44,514 nucleotides of DNA, taken from a virus. The notes beneath the pieces are model-generated. The model was not told the origin of the DNA, searched no databases, and was given only the letters and a program-made list of their open reading frames with translations. Each line of letters opens with the position of its first letter. Position 1 is the first letter of the stretch. This document shows positions 12,811 through 21,438 of the stretch, piece after piece. The stretch lies in IMG/VR virus record IMGVR_UViG_3300037961_000978, positions 1 through 44,514 of that record; one strand, given 5' to 3'. The position numbers and the translations under genes were made by a program.

Positions 12811-14780
12811 TGTGGAAAGTCCATCTACCTGCTACCAGTCATATTAAGAAGCAGACCTTCTTTGGTACTAACGATTTTCTTAGAGTATTCAATAACACTA
12901 TCAGAAAATCAGCAGGACTGATGTTCAACAATCAACTCAGGCATTCTTGGAATCCTTCAGATGCAGGTGTTAATCCTGACCCTAAGCAACACGACCACCC
13001 TCCTTTCAATCATCACCCTGAAACGGGTGAGTTATTAGATGGGGGCTTACATCCTATTGATTATGTTCACAGAGACTTAATGCAAAGGATATTCCCTAAA
13101 GCATTGGCTAGTGGAGATGCTGATAAGTTGAGAGAGGCTCAAGTTCAAACTGCTGGTTTGATACAAGAGGCAATAGACCAATACAATGCTAACCACGATA
13201 CTGTACATGGTGATGGGAAGACTAACCATAGCCTTCCTAATTTTTCAAGCAGTGCTTGGCGAAAAGTCCATGCTGGTCCTCACTATGAAAACAATGTTCC
13301 AACGCACATGAGAAGAGTCAGAGGTGCTGAACCCTTATACGAAAATGGACCAAGACCTCTGATTACTTATTCTATGAACAGAGGAAATGTCAAAGGTGGG
13401 GCTACTGGAAGATGGATTGACAGCGGCTTCATTCACATGAATAAAGAACTAGGTGATGTTCTGAAAAAGAGGACTTACCTTGACGATAAAGATATATCGC
13501 AACTGCATTATGTCAAGTATAACAGATTGATGCCCGGAAGTCTCAGCGGAGGAATAGTTCAGTCTATTGCCCCTAGAGATTTCAAGACTTATCAACAAAC
13601 AGGACAATTACCTGACATGTATCTTAGTGGTGAACAACAACAATCACTTGCTGAAAACAGAAGGCACCCTGAAGTACACGGTCACCAACTTGCACATTTC
13701 CTACCCCATTCGGCTTTTAGAAGAATGGGTGCAGGTGGTAGAGGGCAAGGTGCTGGATTCAACGGTGAGAAGTTACAAGCATTCTTTGACGAGCAAGGTA
13801 TAGACCACGGATTAAGCCCTGAAGAACTCAATGATGTATCTAGGTCTGCTATGATTAGGTTACTTTTCCAAAATAAATCACACGGTATAAATTCAGATGG
13901 AACTGGTAGGGGTGTCGGTGCTGTATTCAGAAACATCGTTAGAGGACTAGGTTCTCACCACAATGAAGATACTTACAAGTTACACGCACAACATGCTAGT
14001 GGTGCTGCTGTAGGAGACACTCAGTTTGCAAGAAGTGCTAATCACAGGGCTGGAGAGATAGTAGCACACATTAGTCACACTGCTAGTAAACTCATGAATG
14101 AAGGCGTTCCTCAAGATGAGGCTTTGCAGACTGTGTTAGGTCAACTTAGGGCAGAAGAAGAAGATGCTAATATTGACAGTCATGGTGTAGATGAAGAATA
14201 TCGTGATAAGGTTCAAGGAGTAATCGACAAGTTACTAGAAAAGACAGGGCATGAAAGGTTCACTTTTGGAGAAATACCTACCGACTATGAAAAGGACAAT
14301 CTTGAACACAGTGTTCCTGATTTTGGACACCATCAAGCCCCCGACCATTGGCAGGATAGGATATACACCCAGCAGCAACTAGCACCTCCGGGTGCAACTG
14401 TCCGTGGAGAACTCAACGATATGGCTGGTTCTCAAGGTATGGTAGGAGAAGGAACGGTGCAGCCAGCACCAGCAATTGAGCAAAGACCTCAACAAGTAAG
14501 AGTCGTACCGGGTGACATGGCGGGCATACCACAACCTACGGGTCAAATGCCTGCTATACCCGCTTTACCAACTCGACAGGCATCTCCTGAAGAAATGGCT
14601 TTTCAACAAGCGAGGGCTTTACCGAGAGGTCAAACTTTCTTCAACATTGCCCCAAGCGATGATGTTACAGGGCTTGTACAACAAGCACCGATAAGAACAA
14701 GCGGTGATGTAGTCAACGACATTGATTTGATTCGTAAGAAGATGGGTTACTTCGATGGATTCTTGAGAGGTGAATTCTGA
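12810..14780 (+). CDS. Large His-rich virion protein candidate
   Basis: A 656-residue protein, unusually rich in His, Asn and Gln, with no recognised enzyme domain. The N-terminal 60 residues include N-N-T-I-R-K-S-A-G-L-M-F-N-N-Q. The C-terminal 130 residues are Pro/Gln-rich and disordered. The end (D-I-D-L-I-R-K-K-M-G-Y-F-D-G-F-L-R-G-E-F) matches the E-D-I-E-L-V-E-K-K-M-D-Y motif of the upstream gene. It overlaps both neighbours (TGATG junctions), so it belongs to the packaging operon. An internal or ejected head protein is the best guess. Confidence 0.65.
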   Translation: MWKVHLPATSHIKKQTFFGTNDFLRVFNNTIRKSAGLMFNNQLRHSWNPSDAGVNPDPKQHDHPPFNHHPETGELLDGGLHPIDYVHRDLMQRIFPKALASGDADKLREAQVQTAGLIQEAIDQYNANHDTVHGDGKTNHSLPNFSSSAWRKVHAGPHYENNVPTHMRRVRGAEPLYENGPRPLITYSMNRGNVKGGATGRWIDSGFIHMNKELGDVLKKRTYLDDKDISQLHYVKYNRLMPGSLSGGIVQSIAPRDFKTYQQTGQLPDMYLSGEQQQSLAENRRHPEVHGHQLAHFLPHSAFRRMGAGGRGQGAGFNGEKLQAFFDEQGIDHGLSPEELNDVSRSAMIRLLFQNKSHGINSDGTGRGVGAVFRNIVRGLGSHHNEDTYKLHAQHASGAAVGDTQFARSANHRAGEIVAHISHTASKLMNEGVPQDEALQTVLGQLRAEEEDANIDSHGVDEEYRDKVQGVIDKLLEKTGHERFTFGEIPTDYEKDNLEHSVPDFGHHQAPDHWQDRIYTQQQLAPPGATVRGELNDMAGSQGMVGEGTVQPAPAIEQRPQQVRVVPGDMAGIPQPTGQMPAIPALPTRQASPEEMAFQQARALPRGQTFFNIAPSDDVTGLVQQAPIRTSGDVVNDIDLIRKKMGYFDGFLRGEF

Positions 14781-15703
14781 TGGATAAAGTACTGGTTACT
14801 AAGGCTATCAGACCTAACTACAACACTTTGGGCGGAGGACCTGTAATGGTAGTAGGTGGTAACCAAGGTAGAGGTAGTCAAGGCAGAACTAGATTACAAA
14901 GGCTCGGTGGAGGATTAGGTGGATTAGTCGGAGTAGCAGGTGCTTTGACAGGGCAACATAGAAGCCTAGGTAGTCTTGCTAACGCTATGGTAAGTGGCGG
15001 GGCTCAAGGCTCTACACTTGGAGGCTCTTTGGGTAGGAGGCTTTCTAGTAGAGAAAGCAGGGCGAGGGCAGACATGGATGAGGCTACTCGTAATCTATAC
15101 GCTCAGTATGGGGCTCGTGGAGACCTTGATAGATTTCAATTTAGGCAGAGAAGACCTCAAGATATGCGACAACAAATAGGCGTGATTGATGCTGAGAAGG
15201 CTAGGCAAGCACAAGAAGAAAGAATGGCTAGGCAAGCCCAAAGAGCAGAGAATAGGGCTCGTGCTAGGGCAAGAGGTAGGGAGTTTGGTGAAGAAGACCT
15301 AAACATGGCGAATAGAGGTCGGGCGTTTACTAATATGTTCACAAATTATGGTGCTTCTGAAGAAGAAATAACGCAAGCACAGAGGGCTGCTGCTGGTATG
15401 CAACCAATCAATGCTCAAGGTCAGCCAGTTGACCCTATGTTACAGTTGCCTCCGCCTATGGGTGCAGGAGATACCGCTGCTGCCGAAATTCAAAGGGATG
15501 AAAATGCGGGTAACAAAGAAGCGGTTGGCCAAGGTATGGATAACGAGCGTTCCAAATCAGCAGGAGTTAAGAATCTGAGAGAAATTCAAGAGGCTGAGTT
15601 TGAGGAAAACGAGGAAGAAACTCAAGAAAACTCTAACCGAGTTGGAGTAGTTAACCCTAATAGTTTGAGAGACATACAATCAAGGCAACAGCAGGGGGTT
15701 TGA
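14780..15703 (+). CDS. Gly-rich then coiled-coil protein before terminase
   Basis: A 307-residue protein behind GAGAGGTGAATTC. Residues 15-95 are Gly/Arg/Ser/Leu-rich and might form a membrane-active or packing region. Residues 100-180 are a very charged Arg/Ala/Gln/Glu helix (A-E-K-A-R-Q-A-Q-E-E-R-M-A-R-Q-A-Q-R-A-E). Near the end, N-L-R-E-I-Q-E-A-E and S-L-R-D-I-Q-S-R-Q are two copies of an LR[ED]IQ motif about 35 residues apart. Three bases separate it from the terminase start. Likely a virion or packaging accessory protein. Confidence 0.62.
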   Translation: MDKVLVTKAIRPNYNTLGGGPVMVVGGNQGRGSQGRTRLQRLGGGLGGLVGVAGALTGQHRSLGSLANAMVSGGAQGSTLGGSLGRRLSSRESRARADMDEATRNLYAQYGARGDLDRFQFRQRRPQDMRQQIGVIDAEKARQAQEERMARQAQRAENRARARARGREFGEEDLNMANRGRAFTNMFTNYGASEEEITQAQRAAAGMQPINAQGQPVDPMLQLPPPMGAGDTAAAEIQRDENAGNKEAVGQGMDNERSKSAGVKNLREIQEAEFEENEEETQENSNRVGVVNPNSLRDIQSRQQQGV

Positions 15704-15706
15704 CGC

Positions 15707-17188
15707 TTGGCTGATATTGATAGCCTAGTGCATGAGATGGACACTCAAATGTCAAAGAAGTCATTCTCTTATTTTTTCACAGAGATACTAGGCTTTGAGT
15801 TATCCAAACACCACGAAGACTGGCTCAAAGGACTCAACCAAAACAAATACTACTGTGTTAAGGCTAGTAGAGACCACGGTAAGTCTGTATTTTTCATGAG
15901 TTATGCCCTTTGGCTAGGTGCTTTCAATCCTAATACTCACATCATGGTGTTCAGTCACAGCCTTGAGCAGACACTGGAACACATGAGATTCATCAGAAAT
16001 AACATAGAGTCTGCTGATATTCTGAAAGGACTTAAGCCACAGGGTAAACCTTGGGCTAAATCATACTTCGAGTTCACTAACGGTAGTCGTATCATGGCTA
16101 AGTCCGTTGGTGGTGCTACTCGTGGTTTTCACCCTGATGTCGTAGTATGTGACGATATTCTATGGGGTACTACCAGTTCTGAACTTCAAAGAGCAGCCGA
16201 TTGGTTCTATACTGTATTGCTTCCTGTACTTCACCACACAGGTAGACTAATGATGGTAGGTACTCCTTTCAGTTACAACGACTTGTACGCTGAACTTGAA
16301 GACAAAGACACATTCACTGTAGAGACTTACCCTGCTATATTGGCTAACGGTCAACCACTCTGGCCTAACAGGTGGCCTCTTGAAGCGTTGAAACAGCGTG
16401 AAAACTCTATGCCTGCAATCAAGTTTGCTCGTGAGTATCTGTGTGAACCTATCCACGATATGTCTAGTATGTTCCCAATGACATTACTAGAAAAGGCTCG
16501 TGACCCTAACCTCAGATTGATGGATAAAGCAGAAGTTGACTATAATGAAGAAGGAGAGGCGAGTGGTATATTCGGTCAACATTTCATAGGTTATGACCCT
16601 GCTATCTCTTCTGATAAAAACGCTGACTATACTGCTATGACAGTTATGCGTATGTTACCGGGCGAGGATGTCAAGCAGTTAATACACACAGTTCATGAAA
16701 AGGGACTTTCGTCTATGGCTCAAAAGCGCATGATGGTTTCACTCAATAATAAATTCCAACCTGATTTGATTGAACTTGAAGGTAACAATTTCCAAAGAAT
16801 GCTTGAGGCAGAGATGCGAGAGATGGCAGCAGATATGCCAATCAAGATATTCATGACTACTCGTGCTAAGAAGGAGTCCATGTTCATGAGTTTACTACTT
16901 GCATTTGAGCAAGGTCATATCAAAACACCTTGGGGGGATGAAAAGAGCAAGGAGTTCACTAGAACTTTGGAGACGCAATTGAGTAGATTCGGTATGCAGA
17001 AGAACGGCAGGCTAGAATCTGTAGGTAGCCACGATGACTTGGCTGTAAGTGTAGCCCTTGCTAACTGGGCTACTAAGGAGTTCAGAGGAACTATTGTATT
17101 ACTTGACGACTATCTTGATGGAGTTGATGATTGGTTTGGCGATGTACCGCAGAGAAATGTCGCAGGGGCGAGTTGGTACACGATATAA
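15707..17188 (+). CDS. terL: Terminase large subunit
   Basis: A 493-residue packaging motor. The ATPase domain has Walker A at residues 54-60 (S-R-D-H-G-K59-S60) and Walker B at 144-150 (D-V-V-V-C-D149-D150); the usual acidic pair is Asp-Asp here. A coupling-type motif V-G-T-P follows at 184-187. The nuclease half begins at G-Y-D297-P and continues through L-I-E-L-E-G-N-N and G-S-H-D-D-L-A-V-S, which supply the acidic metal ligands. The start is TTG 15707, preceded by CAGGGGG. Length is typical. It cuts concatemeric DNA and pumps it through the portal encoded two genes downstream. Confidence 0.93.
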   Translation: MADIDSLVHEMDTQMSKKSFSYFFTEILGFELSKHHEDWLKGLNQNKYYCVKASRDHGKSVFFMSYALWLGAFNPNTHIMVFSHSLEQTLEHMRFIRNNIESADILKGLKPQGKPWAKSYFEFTNGSRIMAKSVGGATRGFHPDVVVCDDILWGTTSSELQRAADWFYTVLLPVLHHTGRLMMVGTPFSYNDLYAELEDKDTFTVETYPAILANGQPLWPNRWPLEALKQRENSMPAIKFAREYLCEPIHDMSSMFPMTLLEKARDPNLRLMDKAEVDYNEEGEASGIFGQHFIGYDPAISSDKNADYTAMTVMRMLPGEDVKQLIHTVHEKGLSSMAQKRMMVSLNNKFQPDLIELEGNNFQRMLEAEMREMAADMPIKIFMTTRAKKESMFMSLLLAFEQGHIKTPWGDEKSKEFTRTLETQLSRFGMQKNGRLESVGSHDDLAVSVALANWATKEFRGTIVLLDDYLDGVDDWFGDVPQRNVAGASWYTI

Positions 17189-17192
17189 TTAA

Positions 17193-17203
17193 GTGACACC
17201 AAA
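17193..17203 (+). promoter_or_regulatory. Post-stop motif GTGACACCAAA, copy 2
   Basis: Identical to the 11-mer at 2731-2741 and again immediately downstream of a stop codon, here that of the large terminase. The 29-base gap then ends with GGGTGATAAT, the ribosome-binding site of the next gene. Confidence 0.35.
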
Positions 17204-17217
17204 AACTGGGTGATAAT

Positions 17218-18519
17218 ATGTGGTCTAGTTTGTCTGTAGGTGACTCCAATTATTCGATTGATATGGGAGACGACACATTGAGTACTATTGCGTCAAGTCT
17301 TTTGTCCCATCCTAATGTTGATGAAGTGATTGCTAAGTCAATAGCATCAAATTCTTTCGTCACTGAAGAAATACGAAAACCACAATATGCACCGTTCTCA
17401 CCTACTGGTGACGGTTGGTTCGAAGATAAGTTAGGTAAAAGTGCTAATGACATCATCAAGAACCTCAGAAAAGCCCGCAGAGTATTCAAAGAAGACAAAG
17501 AAGAGATTGACAGTATCATTCGCAGTGTCAGAGCGTTGAAGAGTTTGGAAGTAGAGGCTACCCTATCTAAGTTAGATTGGTCCGAGCCTTACCAAGATGC
17601 CATGAGAAAGATGGGACTATCTAACAAAGACCTCAGAGCGTTGAGACTTTTTGGTAATACTAGGAAGACTACTCTGATGAGAGCCTGTCATCTTTGGAAT
17701 AATGCAGAAGACATACTCGCCAAACTGGATGAGTTCCAAGATGTGTGGGGAGAAGAAGAAAAGAACTCTTGGGTTAGTTCTATGCAACAGAAGCAAGACG
17801 CTCGTAAGATTTGGAAGAATGCATTGCATCAATTCGATAACCTCAACAAAGAACAACAGAAACTATTGACACTATCTAAATCGGAAATGGAAGAAAAAGG
17901 TGCAATGACATCTAAGGCAATCGCATCTAACTTGATAGAGAAGGGAGTCTCCAATGTAAGTTCTGCTAAATTGGCTAAGTTACTGAACATGTACGGTGAA
18001 GAACTTAACATAATCAAGTCACACAGAAGAGGTGAATACATGTGTATCAACCGAGAAGGTTTGATAATCAAAGATAATTGGGCTTATGCAGCGGGCTTCT
18101 TAGATGCTGATGGTTATATTACCATCACCGAGCGTGGAGAGCCAAGGGCGGGATTCATCGCTACAGGAGAAAGGGGCAGAATGCACTGTGAAGAATTACA
18201 CAAACACATCGGTGCGGGCGTTTTGCAACTCGACCAAAAGGTGTACTCTGATAATCAGAGGAGTCAACATCGTGTTAGTTTCTATGCCAAGGATGATTTG
18301 AGTAAATTACTCAGTAATCTTACCCCACATCTAAGGATGAAAGATATGCAGGCAAAGGCTGTACTTGCATATATTGGAGAGAAAGACCCAGTCAGAAAAA
18401 CTCAACTCAAGAGATTTGTTCAATTCTCTAACAGGGATGGAACATCTAAAGGTGAGGAGTCTCTGCGAGAATGGGGAGTAGACCGTGATACAGTCATGAG
18501 TTGGGCGGAGGCATTGTGA
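17218..18519 (+). CDS. LAGLIDADG-domain protein between terminase and portal
   Basis: A 433-residue protein. The first 280 residues are helical and charged and not recognised. A LAGLIDADG core follows: W288-A-Y-A291-A-G-F-L-D296-A-D298-G-Y, then a strand-rich stretch (I-T-I-T-E-R-G-E-P-R-A-G-F) and helices. Only one such motif is clear, so it would act as a dimer or use the fold for DNA binding only. The C-terminus (S-L-R-E-W-G-V-D-R-D-T-V-M-S-W-A-E-A-L) may be a small DNA-recognition helix pair. It is a full-length gene with its own GGTGAT site, joined to the portal by a TGATG overlap, and does not interrupt a host gene. A packaging or cleavage accessory, or a domesticated homing nuclease, is likely. 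Confidence 0.78.
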   Translation: MWSSLSVGDSNYSIDMGDDTLSTIASSLLSHPNVDEVIAKSIASNSFVTEEIRKPQYAPFSPTGDGWFEDKLGKSANDIIKNLRKARRVFKEDKEEIDSIIRSVRALKSLEVEATLSKLDWSEPYQDAMRKMGLSNKDLRALRLFGNTRKTTLMRACHLWNNAEDILAKLDEFQDVWGEEEKNSWVSSMQQKQDARKIWKNALHQFDNLNKEQQKLLTLSKSEMEEKGAMTSKAIASNLIEKGVSNVSSAKLAKLLNMYGEELNIIKSHRRGEYMCINREGLIIKDNWAYAAGFLDADGYITITERGEPRAGFIATGERGRMHCEELHKHIGAGVLQLDQKVYSDNQRSQHRVSFYAKDDLSKLLSNLTPHLRMKDMQAKAVLAYIGEKDPVRKTQLKRFVQFSNRDGTSKGEESLREWGVDRDTVMSWAEAL

Positions 18520-20264
18520 TGGCAGAGAAAGGTAGAGTAGGTAGATTCTTAGAAACTTTGGGTAGTCCTTTTCGTAGAAGGACAACGCCTGAGCCCCAAA
18601 TGCCTTTATGGACTACTGGTATACAAGAGCCTGTACTTGTCCAAGGTATTACTATTCCTGCTCTTTATGCAGTGGCTAATGAAAATCTTATTCTAAGAAC
18701 TGTATTGAGTACTTTACAACAAGAGATATTCAGAAGGGGCTACTACTGGGAGAAGAAGTTTCACAAGAAGTGTACAGCCTGTGACAAAGAGTTCCAGCAC
18801 GATGTAGATGAATGCAAAGAGTGCGGTAGTACTGAATTAATCAGTCCTAATCCCGACCAATTAGTATATCCAAGGTGGCTGATAGAGCAGAGAAACTCTA
18901 TGGAACAAACCTTCATGGATGTACTAAGGGAGATAGAATATGACCTCAATATCACCGATGACGCATTCCTTATACTCATCAAAGAATACTTCATTGACCC
19001 TGAAACTAATGAAATGGCTTTCTATCGTATCAAGGAAATTGTTAGAGGCGACCCTATATTCATGCGTATTATTGCTGACAAGCGTGGTGTAAGAGGAGGC
19101 AGATTCAGAGTCTGCCCTATTCACAGAAGCGAAGTCAAATCTTTCTCTGAAGAAGAAAAGAAATGCTCTATATGTGGGACTGAGATGGAAGATGTACACC
19201 ATGTCAATACTGCCGGTAGTGGTAAGACTCAGTATTACCTCAAGGGTGAAGTCATACATGTGAGTAAATACAACCCTAGTAAGTTGTATGGTCGAAGCCC
19301 TGTATCTACACTTTGGAGACAGGCTATGACTTTGACAGCGATGGACAACTACATGTACACTGCTTATTCAAAGCGCAGAATACCAAGAGGTATCTTGAGC
19401 ATTAGTACAGAGAATCTTGAATCAATGAAGGCATTTTGGAAAGCCACTGATGAAAAACTTGAGCGTGACCCTCATTACATCCCTAAGATTGCTACTGAAG
19501 GTAACGGTAAGGGTGGTGTCAATTGGGTCAAACTGATGGACAGTCTTGAAGAAATGCAGTACATACCTGCTCGTGATGAGATGCGTCAGCGTATTGCTGC
19601 GTTCTACGGAGTATCTAATGTGTTCATGATGGACACAGGTAAGTCAGGCGGTTTAAACAACGAAGGTATGCAGATACTCGTCACTAATCGTGCAGTAGAG
19701 TTCGGTCACAAAGTATACACAGAGCATCTATTCCCAAGGATGATGGAACAGATGGATGTCACTGATTGGAAGTTGACACTATATCCAAATGAAGAGGAAG
19801 ACGAAGTCACTAGACTGAGAAGAGACGAGATGGAAGTCAACATCGCTCAAAGAATGATGATGATGGGCTACAAACCTACGCTACAAGAAGATGCTAACCG
19901 AGACATCAGATTCATCTACAAGCAACCTGACCCTGCTGAGGCAGCGATGCAAGGACAACAACCTCAACCTATGGGAGGTATGAGAATGGGTGGAGGTATG
20001 GGTACTCCGGGCGCACTACCAAGTAGAAACATTCCTCCACAATTGGCAGCACAGATGGGAAGGCAGGCTCAAGTACCCGGCATGGCTAACCCCGGAGGAG
20101 AAGGCATGGGACTAAGAAACCGTGGTCCTGCGAGCCCACAGAACAGAACTAGCATGGGCTCAGGTAGTCCTATGTCGAGCGTTCAACAAAGGGGTATGCA
20201 ACCCACAGGTTTGGAACAAGCAAGTCAAGGTATAATTAACGCCCGTAATCCAAGAGGGGCTTAG
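18519..20264 (+). CDS. Portal protein with two zinc-ribbon insertions
   Basis: A 581-residue portal, the dodecameric ring for DNA entry. Start ATG 18519 overlaps the previous stop, with GGAGG upstream. Recognisable portal features are the L-I-L-R-T-V-L-S-T-L segment (58-67), the R-D-E-M-R-Q-R-I-A-A-F-Y-G-V region and a C-terminal Pro/Met/Gly-rich tail. Two metal sites stand out: C85-x2-C88 with C99-x2-C102, and C199-x2-H202 with C216-x2-C219. The 140-residue disordered C-terminus (from about 465) is longer than usual. Position after terminase and before protease and capsid genes supports the assignment. Confidence 0.85.
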   Translation: MAEKGRVGRFLETLGSPFRRRTTPEPQMPLWTTGIQEPVLVQGITIPALYAVANENLILRTVLSTLQQEIFRRGYYWEKKFHKKCTACDKEFQHDVDECKECGSTELISPNPDQLVYPRWLIEQRNSMEQTFMDVLREIEYDLNITDDAFLILIKEYFIDPETNEMAFYRIKEIVRGDPIFMRIIADKRGVRGGRFRVCPIHRSEVKSFSEEEKKCSICGTEMEDVHHVNTAGSGKTQYYLKGEVIHVSKYNPSKLYGRSPVSTLWRQAMTLTAMDNYMYTAYSKRRIPRGILSISTENLESMKAFWKATDEKLERDPHYIPKIATEGNGKGGVNWVKLMDSLEEMQYIPARDEMRQRIAAFYGVSNVFMMDTGKSGGLNNEGMQILVTNRAVEFGHKVYTEHLFPRMMEQMDVTDWKLTLYPNEEEDEVTRLRRDEMEVNIAQRMMMMGYKPTLQEDANRDIRFIYKQPDPAEAAMQGQQPQPMGGMRMGGGMGTPGALPSRNIPPQLAAQMGRQAQVPGMANPGGEGMGLRNRGPASPQNRTSMGSGSPMSSVQQRGMQPTGLEQASQGIINARNPRGA

Positions 20265-20300
20265 GAACATTAAAGATAAGTGAAGTAGTGGGGATTGGCA

Positions 20301-20636
20301 ATGGACTTGAAGAAATTAGACCCGATGGCTAGAAAAATGCGCTCTCATGTGGATGAGTTTTACAAGGCTCTTGAGAGCCAAGATGGGCTCACTGCAAGGA
20401 CTCACATCAATGAAATAATAAAGTACGCAGACTACATGAGTAAGGATATTGAGGCTACCGTTATCAAATCAGATAACGCAATCGGTGTCAATGACATCTA
20501 CGCAGGTGGAGTACCAATCAAGAAAATGTCTGAAGTACAAACCGTTCACACTGCTACTACCAATGTTCTACCGGGGACAATCAGAACCAGTAGGTTCGGT
20601 AACATTAACAGAAGGTTGAACAACAGAACTCTGTGA
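20301..20636 (+). CDS. Small helical protein after portal
   Basis: A 111-residue protein. ATG 20301 is preferred over TTG 20295 because AGTGGGGA sits about seven bases upstream. It reads as two helices (M-A-R-K-M-R-S-H-V-D-E-F-Y-K-A-L-E and T-H-I-N-E-I-I-K-Y-A-D-Y-M) followed by an extended basic C-terminus (T-S-R-F-G-N-I-N-R-R-L-N-N-R). Not recognised. Position suggests a portal-associated or head-morphogenesis protein. Confidence 0.6.
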   Translation: MDLKKLDPMARKMRSHVDEFYKALESQDGLTARTHINEIIKYADYMSKDIEATVIKSDNAIGVNDIYAGGVPIKKMSEVQTVHTATTNVLPGTIRTSRFGNINRRLNNRTL

Positions 20637-20647
20637 GGTGAGCGTAA

Positions 20648-21025
20648 GTGACAGAAGAAAGAGAGAGTAATGTCGCAGAACGCTTGATGAGTGCATTGAT
20701 TACAAAGATGGAGTCAATGGATGCAGGTTTGAAAAACCTAGAAGCCGAGAACAGAGAACTAAGAAAAATGATTTCCAATCCAACAGCCATGCTAAAGAAA
20801 GCAGGCTTTGTGTCTGTAACAACACAAAGACCTGAAGATGTACTGGTTGATGGATTCAGAGGCGATGTACCTGATGCTATGGTCTTGAAAGCACAAGACG
20901 GTAGTGACTTAGATATGCCTCAAACCAATGCCGAGTTCCATAAGATGGAATGGTCTGAGATTCATGCACTGGCTGAACAAGCCAAAGAAGTGGGCTCTGT
21001 CGGCAACCAAATGGGAATGGAGTGA
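20648..21025 (+). CDS. Coiled-coil protein sharing a C-terminal motif with scaffold
   Basis: A 125-residue protein from GTG 20648, behind GAGGTGA. Residues 1-45 form a coiled coil (L-K-N-L-E-A-E-N-R-E-L-R-K-M). Residues about 101-113 read K-M-E-W-S-E-I-H-A-L-A-E-Q, nearly the same as the extreme C-terminus of the protease-scaffold protein (N-M-D-W-S-E-V-H-R-L-A-G-S). A shared portal- or capsid-docking helix would explain this. It lies in the portal-to-scaffold interval. Confidence 0.66.
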   Translation: MTEERESNVAERLMSALITKMESMDAGLKNLEAENRELRKMISNPTAMLKKAGFVSVTTQRPEDVLVDGFRGDVPDAMVLKAQDGSDLDMPQTNAEFHKMEWSEIHALAEQAKEVGSVGNQMGME

Positions 21026-21029
21026 TAAC

Positions 21030-21422
21030 ATGAAACCTAGATTTGAGCAAGCAAATGATAAAGCATACGAACTATTGAAAGCAGCGAAAGCCCTTGAGGA
21101 CAGAATCGCTAAGAAAGAAGGTAGTATGCCTGATTACTCAGGTCAAGAAGAAGGGTCAGATGTAGGACATGCAAGGTTTGAGATTCAACCATCGGGTATT
21201 CCTAACGCTTTCTATAACACTAACAACGCAGTTCCTAATGTAGAGGATGTAGCCAACAAGGGTGCAATCTCTGAAAACAGTAACATTCTGACTCAAACAT
21301 CCCCTTACTATCCTACAGCATTTAGCACAACTGGTGCACTTGAAAACTTCAAAGGCGGTGACGGGCCTAAGATGAGCGATTTGAAGAAGTCCGTTGACCG
21401 AATCTCCAGCCGTCTGATTTGA
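21030..21422 (+). CDS. Small protein with AYELLK, KKEGS and FEIQP motifs
   Basis: A 130-residue protein starting at ATG 21030 behind GTGATAAC. The N-terminal helix N-D-K-A-Y-E-L-L-K-A-A-K is a Tyr version of the AWxLLK element. It is followed by A-K-K-E-G-S-M-P and F-E-I-Q-P-S-G (21177-21197). The last shares 14 identical bases, TTTGAGATTCAACC, with the gene at 11689. The remainder is Asn/Ser/Thr-rich and probably extended. The same motifs recur in proteins at 5976 and 11689, so it is likely part of the same assembly network. Confidence 0.66.
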   Translation: MKPRFEQANDKAYELLKAAKALEDRIAKKEGSMPDYSGQEEGSDVGHARFEIQPSGIPNAFYNTNNAVPNVEDVANKGAISENSNILTQTSPYYPTAFSTTGALENFKGGDGPKMSDLKKSVDRISSRLI

Positions 21423-21438
21423 ACGGCTGGTGATGCTG

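Noticed and set aside
13567-13803. Alternative forward frame inside the His-rich protein
   Set aside because: It has no ribosome-binding site or domain and lies wholly within the longer coupled gene.
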